From contig JASHYF010000043.1 in NCBI GenBank assembly GCA_030043235.1, positions 1 to 13,805 on the forward strand: 13,805 nt of DNA. The letters are read 5' to 3'. Source of the stretch: Solirubrobacteraceae bacterium (GTDB lineage Bacteria > Actinomycetota > Thermoleophilia > Solirubrobacterales > Solirubrobacteraceae). A program made the translations under genes and the position numbers. The notes under the pieces are model-generated. The model saw nothing but the letters and a program-made list of their open reading frames with translations. It ran no database searches and was not told the origin of the DNA. How positions within the stretch are numbered: position 1 is the stretch's first letter; each line of letters starts with the position of its first letter. Shown piece by piece: positions 12,659 to 13,805 of this stretch.

Positions 12659-12696
12659 GTTTAGGCCCACGGACGAGCGCATGGGCCTAAACTTTT
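12659..12696 (+). terminator. Strong hairpin with T-tract
   Basis: GTTTAGGCCCA (12659-12669) and TGGGCCTAAAC (12682-12692) are perfect 11-bp inverted repeats with a 12-nt loop, followed on the plus strand by TTTT. The shape is that of an intrinsic terminator for rightward transcription, yet no plus-strand gene ends here. On the minus strand it follows the XRE relic by about 40 nt but lacks a T-run. It may insulate the element edge, or be a recombination or protein-binding site. Confidence 0.5.
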
Positions 12697-12731
12697 CGCC
12701 CAGGCGAAGTCCCAGGGCGGTGTGGCTTGGG

Positions 12732-13005
12732 CTACCGCCGGTGGCTGGCCGTGCGGTGAACGACGAGCGGTTTCTGCTCGACGACGCGTAGGTTGATCTC
12801 GATCGCTGCGTCGAGCGCCGCTGCGATCGAGGCGAGTTGGCCGACCGTCAGGTTGGCGCGTCCGGCCTCGACGTTCGTTGTGTGGGGCGGTCGTCTCGAG
12901 TCGCCGCGCGAGCTCGGCCTGGGTCAGGCCGGCTTCGTGGCGAGCCTGGCGGATCGCCTGGCCGATCAGCTTGGCGGCCGGGTCCGAGCGCGCGGTGCGT
13001 GGCAT
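12732..13005 (-). pseudogene. XRE-family HTH regulator (antitoxin-like), frameshifted
   Basis: Starting at ATG 13005, 42 codons encode MPRTARSDPAAKLIGQAI, then RQARHEAGLTQAELARRLET with the first helices of an XRE helix-turn-helix. At 12879 there is one extra base (or two missing). Past it, a different frame continues the domain as TNVEAGRANLTVGQLASIAA, then ALDAAIEINLRVVEQKPLVV, to TAG 12734-12732. Joined, it would be a normal ~90-residue single-HTH protein of the HipB/HigA antitoxin type that binds its own operator. In the unshifted frame the protein becomes Arg-rich nonsense to 12661. The break lies in the recognition-helix region, where the usual wording is T-A-P-Y-I-T-N-V-E, so DNA binding should be lost. 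A sequencing error is the main alternative; the residues on each side fit the family well. Confidence 0.7.
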
Positions 13006-13018
13006 CCGTGGAAACGGA

Positions 13019-13135
13019 TCAGCTGCGCACTCGCTGGCGCACGACGAGCCGCTCGCCGGCGAGCTCGCCCGCCGGATGGTCGTCGTGAGCGATCTTGGCC
13101 AGGAGGTAGGGAGTGCGGTGGGAGCCGGCGAGGCT
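13019..13135 (-). pseudogene. C-terminal remnant of an unidentified gene just upstream of the XRE relic
   Basis: About 38 codons, ending PYLLAKIAHDDHPAGELAGE, RLVVRQRVRS and TGA at 13021-13019, show strong third-position G/C bias and protein-like composition. The same open frame upstream of ~13135 (to 13297) loses that character, and no well-placed start is present. The stop is 13 nt before the XRE ATG, a spacing typical of a two-gene operon with the toxin first and the HTH antitoxin second. I do not recognise the family. It may be the tail of the regulator's partner gene, or simply an open frame with favourable composition. Confidence 0.3.
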
Positions 13136-13264
13136 GCGCGAAAGCGAAAGTGGCTGTGGTGCTGGGCTCGCCGGGCTCACAAGGCGATGCCGGGCGGCGT
13201 TGGTCGAACTTTGATACGCGAGGGTGCGCGCGCTCCGAATCGGACGGCGTTTGCGGTCCGGTTC

Positions 13265-13333
13265 GGTCGGCCATGCTATTCCGGATCGGTCGGCCATGCT
13301 ATTCCGGATCGGTCGGGTATGCTATTCCGATGT
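13265..13333 (+). repeat. Three tandem 23-bp repeats upstream of the ATPase gene
   Basis: Units at 13265-13287, 13288-13310 and 13311-13333. Units 1 and 2 are identical; unit 3 differs at a few positions (GGTCGGGT instead of GGTCGGCC, and the last bases). Each holds GGTCGG then ATGCTATTCCG; a fourth GGTCGG begins at 13334. The period is about two helical turns, fitting iterated operator half-sites. Only unit 3 makes TATGCT (13319-13324), a possible -10 box for the ATPase gene whose GTG is at 13362. The rest of the 356 nt between the XRE relic and the ATPase shows only the remnant described separately. Confidence 0.8.
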
Positions 13334-13361
13334 GGTCGGATATCTCGGGTGGCCAGGTCGC

Positions 13362-13805
13362 GTGGCGCTGATCCCTCGGGGCATCGAGAGCGAACTGCGC
13401 GACATTCTCAGCGTGAGCCGCGCGGCGGCGATCATCGGTCCGCGGCAGGCTGGCAAGAGCACGCTCGCCAAGCAGCTGCAGGCAGCAGGCGTCGTTCCGA
13501 ACTACTTCAGCCTCGATGACGAAGCAACGCGCAGGGCGGCACTGGCCGATCCAGACGGGTTCGCGCTGTCGCTCGCGCGTCCGGCGGTGATCGATGAGGT
13601 CCAACGGGCGCCGGAACTGATGCTCGCGATCAAGCAGATCCTCGATCGCGACCAGACGCCTGGCCAGTTCCTGCTCACGGGCTCGGCCGACCTCCTCACA
13701 GCCAGGGTCGTCGCCGACGCGCTGCCCGGCCGGGTGAAGTACGTGAACCTCTGGCCGCTGTCCGCAGCCGAGATCGTCGGCAAGCGCACCTCGGTCATCG
13801 ACATG
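13362..13805 (+). CDS. AAA_14 / DUF4143-type ATP-binding protein, N-terminal part (runs off window)
   Basis: The first 148 codons of a P-loop ATPase. It begins VALIPRGIESELRDILSVSR; Walker A GPRQAGKST is at residues 26-34, Walker B AVIDEVQRAPEL with Asp78-Glu79 at ~75-86, and a sensor-1-like strand LLTGSADLL at ~104-112. This wording (GPRQ-GKST, IDEVQ-P-L, LTGS) is the AAA_14 domain that is normally followed by DUF4143, which would start beyond the window. These widespread, often horizontally moved ATPases have no settled function. The GTG at 13362 is chosen by alignment to the family's M-I-P-R start, with a weak AGGT upstream; another GTG is in frame at 13332. It lies 28 nt after the tandem repeats, which may control it, and on the predicted element side of the tRNA scar. 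Confidence 0.88.
   Translation, partial: MALIPRGIESELRDILSVSRAAAIIGPRQAGKSTLAKQLQAAGVVPNYFSLDDEATRRAALADPDGFALSLARPAVIDEVQRAPELMLAIKQILDRDQTPGQFLLTGSADLLTARVVADALPGRVKYVNLWPLSAAEIVGKRTSVIDM

Noticed and set aside
12661..13005. 114-codon unshifted frame of the XRE gene taken as a complete protein
   Set aside because: After codon 42 the translation becomes Arg/Pro-rich while the shifted frame continues the HTH family sequence, so the long frame is a frameshift product.
13265..13333. Tandem repeats read as a CRISPR array
   Set aside because: Units are directly adjacent with no spacers and there are only three, so this is an iterated site rather than CRISPR.
12553..13805. tRNA-Val interrupted by a group I intron rather than an attachment scar
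   Set aside because: An intron in the anticodon loop would leave the tRNA 5' half a few hundred nt upstream on the minus strand. No D-arm or GGGCGCG acceptor strand in the right orientation is visible up to the window end.

Overview
The window is high-GC bacterial DNA with strong third-position G/C bias. It most resembles a soil actinobacterium, possibly of the Thermoleophilia/Solirubrobacterales type. That placement is an inference from gene style: a cyclase-AAA-TPR protein with two zinc ribbons, a sedolisin with Fn3 and IPT tails, small actinobacterial lipoproteins and a cytochrome P450. No rRNA or marker gene confirms it.

Region 1 (1-3494) holds ordinary accessory metabolism. It contains the N-terminal part of a CLC-type chloride transporter (minus), a small lipoprotein (minus), a cytochrome P450 (plus, TTG start behind a good GGAGG) that is divergent from the lipoprotein, and an aldo/keto reductase (minus) that converges on the P450.

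Region 2 (3495-4700) is scarred. A GFA/CENP-V-type zinc protein and a DUF167 protein lie between two gene remnants. One is the first ~45 codons of a STAS (anti-sigma-antagonist-like) domain on the plus strand, cut at the GFA stop. The other is the first ~55-64 codons of a DUF998 membrane protein on the minus strand, which has no start codon, begins at the stop of the sedolisin gene and breaks off inside the DUF167 start.

Region 3 (4694-12302) is three large minus-strand genes. They are a secreted S53 (sedolisin) peptidase with two nearly identical Fn3-like repeats and two IPT/TIG domains, an MtaB-type tRNA methylthiotransferase only 22 nt upstream of it, and a ~1100-residue signalling protein. 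The last carries two zinc ribbons, a class III nucleotide cyclase domain with two substituted active-site positions, a STAND/AAA-like ATPase and TPR-like repeats.

Region 4 (12511-13805) looks like the edge of an integrated mobile island. The 42 bp at 12511-12552 are the 3' half of a tRNA-Val(CAC) gene, from the anticodon loop to the discriminator base, with no 5' half beside them. This is the usual scar of a tRNA-targeting integrase. To its right, on the predicted island side, are a perfect 11-bp hairpin, a frameshifted XRE-type antitoxin-like gene, a C-terminal remnant of another gene just upstream of it, three tandem 23-bp repeats, and the start of an AAA_14/DUF4143-type ATPase that runs off the window.

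The most interesting material is the tRNA-scar boundary with its decayed regulator and repeat-fronted ATPase, followed by the paired remnants around GFA-DUF167 and the altered cyclase active site. I do not see a complete novel multi-gene system inside the window. If one exists it probably continues beyond position 13805.
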